Below are positions 63,504 through 64,000 of a DNA stretch of 64,000 nt, piece by piece. The notes under the pieces were generated by a model, which was not told where the DNA came from, ran no database searches, and saw only the letters and a program-made list of their open reading frames with translations. Where the stretch lies: the NCBI GenBank assembly GCA_029260765.1, contig JAJDCP010000101.1, positions 62,001 through 126,000 of the forward strand. The letters are read 5' to 3'. Numbering within the stretch: the first letter of the stretch is position 1; each line of letters opens with the position of its first letter. The position numbers and the translations under genes are program-made. The DNA comes from Planctomycetota bacterium (GTDB taxonomy: Bacteria; Planctomycetota; J058; JAJDCP01).

Positions 63504-64000
63504 GGGGCACCTTCCGGCTGTTCGCCTGGGCCGGGTTGCTGACCGCCTGCTGGGCGCAACAGGCTGATTCCCTCTTTCTGGCTGACCGGCTCGCCGCCTT
63601 CGACGCAGCCAGCGCGCGTCCGCACGAGTCCATCGAGGCGTTGGAGTCCTGTGCCGAGCAGCTGTTTCAGGCCGAGCCCGGGTTCGCTGAACGTGAGCTG
63701 GGAGCGCGTTTTCTCTCCGTGCCCGCCGCGCTGCAGGTCCGGCTGGCGGTGTTGTTTGGAACCTATGCACAGAGCTTCGCCAGCCTCAGGCTCCTGGTCG
63801 TCGCGCGCTTCGATCTGCGAGGCTCGAGGGACTTTCGATTGCTGGCCGCAGCGCGCGCGATCGCACGACGCCACAAGAACGATCCTGCCTGGGTCGAGCA
63901 GGCCGTCGAGGAATTGATCTTCCAGCAGAGTGCAGAGACCTCGGCAATCACCACGATCCTCGCTTCCAGTGGAGGACTGCTGGCCGGAGCGCTGCTGGAC
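63500..64000 (+). CDS. Exported protein, incomplete at the window end
   Basis: At least 167 codons from GTG 63500, overlapping the previous stop as GTGA and open to the edge. The signal peptide is RLFAWAGLLTACWAQ. The mature part is helical with alternating hydrophobic and charged segments (AERELGARFLSVPAALQVRL, NDPAWVEQAVEELIFQQ), reminiscent of HEAT-like repeats. It is the fourth gene of the pseudopilin operon. Function unknown. Confidence 0.75.
   Translation, partial: MRGTFRLFAWAGLLTACWAQQADSLFLADRLAAFDAASARPHESIEALESCAEQLFQAEPGFAERELGARFLSVPAALQVRLAVLFGTYAQSFASLRLLVVARFDLRGSRDFRLLAAARAIARRHKNDPAWVEQAVEELIFQQSAETSAITTILASSGGLLAGALLD

Overview
The window is 64 kb of GC-rich DNA carrying very large serine/threonine kinases whose activation segment starts with DWG (VMDWGLA) instead of DFG, a SEC-C methionine aminopeptidase, c-di-GMP proteins, a contractile-injection-type baseplate protein and a MamK-like actin. 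DWG kinases of this kind are characteristic of Planctomycetota and, less often, Myxococcota, so I infer a planctomycete-like bacterium. No rRNA, tRNA or CRISPR array was recognised. Start codons are often GTG or TTG, and consecutive genes repeatedly overlap as GTGA, ATGA or TTGA.

Layout. 1-5.4 kb: the end of a sensor kinase, a methyltransferase, a secreted protein with map, a class II aldolase-like protein, moaD and a degenerate serine recombinase. 5.4-8.5 kb: two coiled-coil or low-complexity proteins followed by a MamK-like actin, apparently one operon. 8.6-12.5 kb: a 1296-residue baseplate J-type protein directly upstream of that operon. 12.6-16.4 kb: a MITE-like repeat, a lipoprotein, a degenerate phosphoesterase and a YyaL/DUF255 thioredoxin-like lipoprotein. 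16.6-21.6 kb: a tightly overlapping nucleotidyltransferase / ABC exporter / HPr-kinase-like triad with a divergent phosphotransferase. 21.7-28.7 kb: a GGDEF-EAL protein, a small helical protein, a second MITE copy, a fatty acid desaturase, short peptides, an Rrf2 regulator, an AlkD-like protein and a membrane-anchored protein.

28.8-49.8 kb holds three giant receptor-like kinases (1766, 1331 and 1299 aa) and the wreck of a fourth. Among them lie small membrane proteins, an EEP-family hydrolase, a nucleotidyltransferase with an overlapping partner, an SDR fragment and a cyclic-nucleotide-gated MscS. 49.8-56.9 kb is a cell-wall cluster: MepA with SH3 domains, a HEAT-repeat protein, a 1282-residue M23/PG-binding/papain-like fusion and a bizarre Met/Gly-Lys/Glu-Asp/Glu protein. 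57-60.8 kb has a response regulator-EAL protein and a divergent hybrid histidine kinase. 61-64 kb has pseudopilin/PilX-like genes running off the edge.

The most unusual points are: the actin / coiled-coil / baseplate run; CTAG-bounded repeats whose core is inverted between copies and whose ends supply stop codons of neighbouring genes; two short peptides sharing an N-terminal motif and ribosome-binding site; and an apparent ATT start codon. All functions come from reading the sequence; no search was run.
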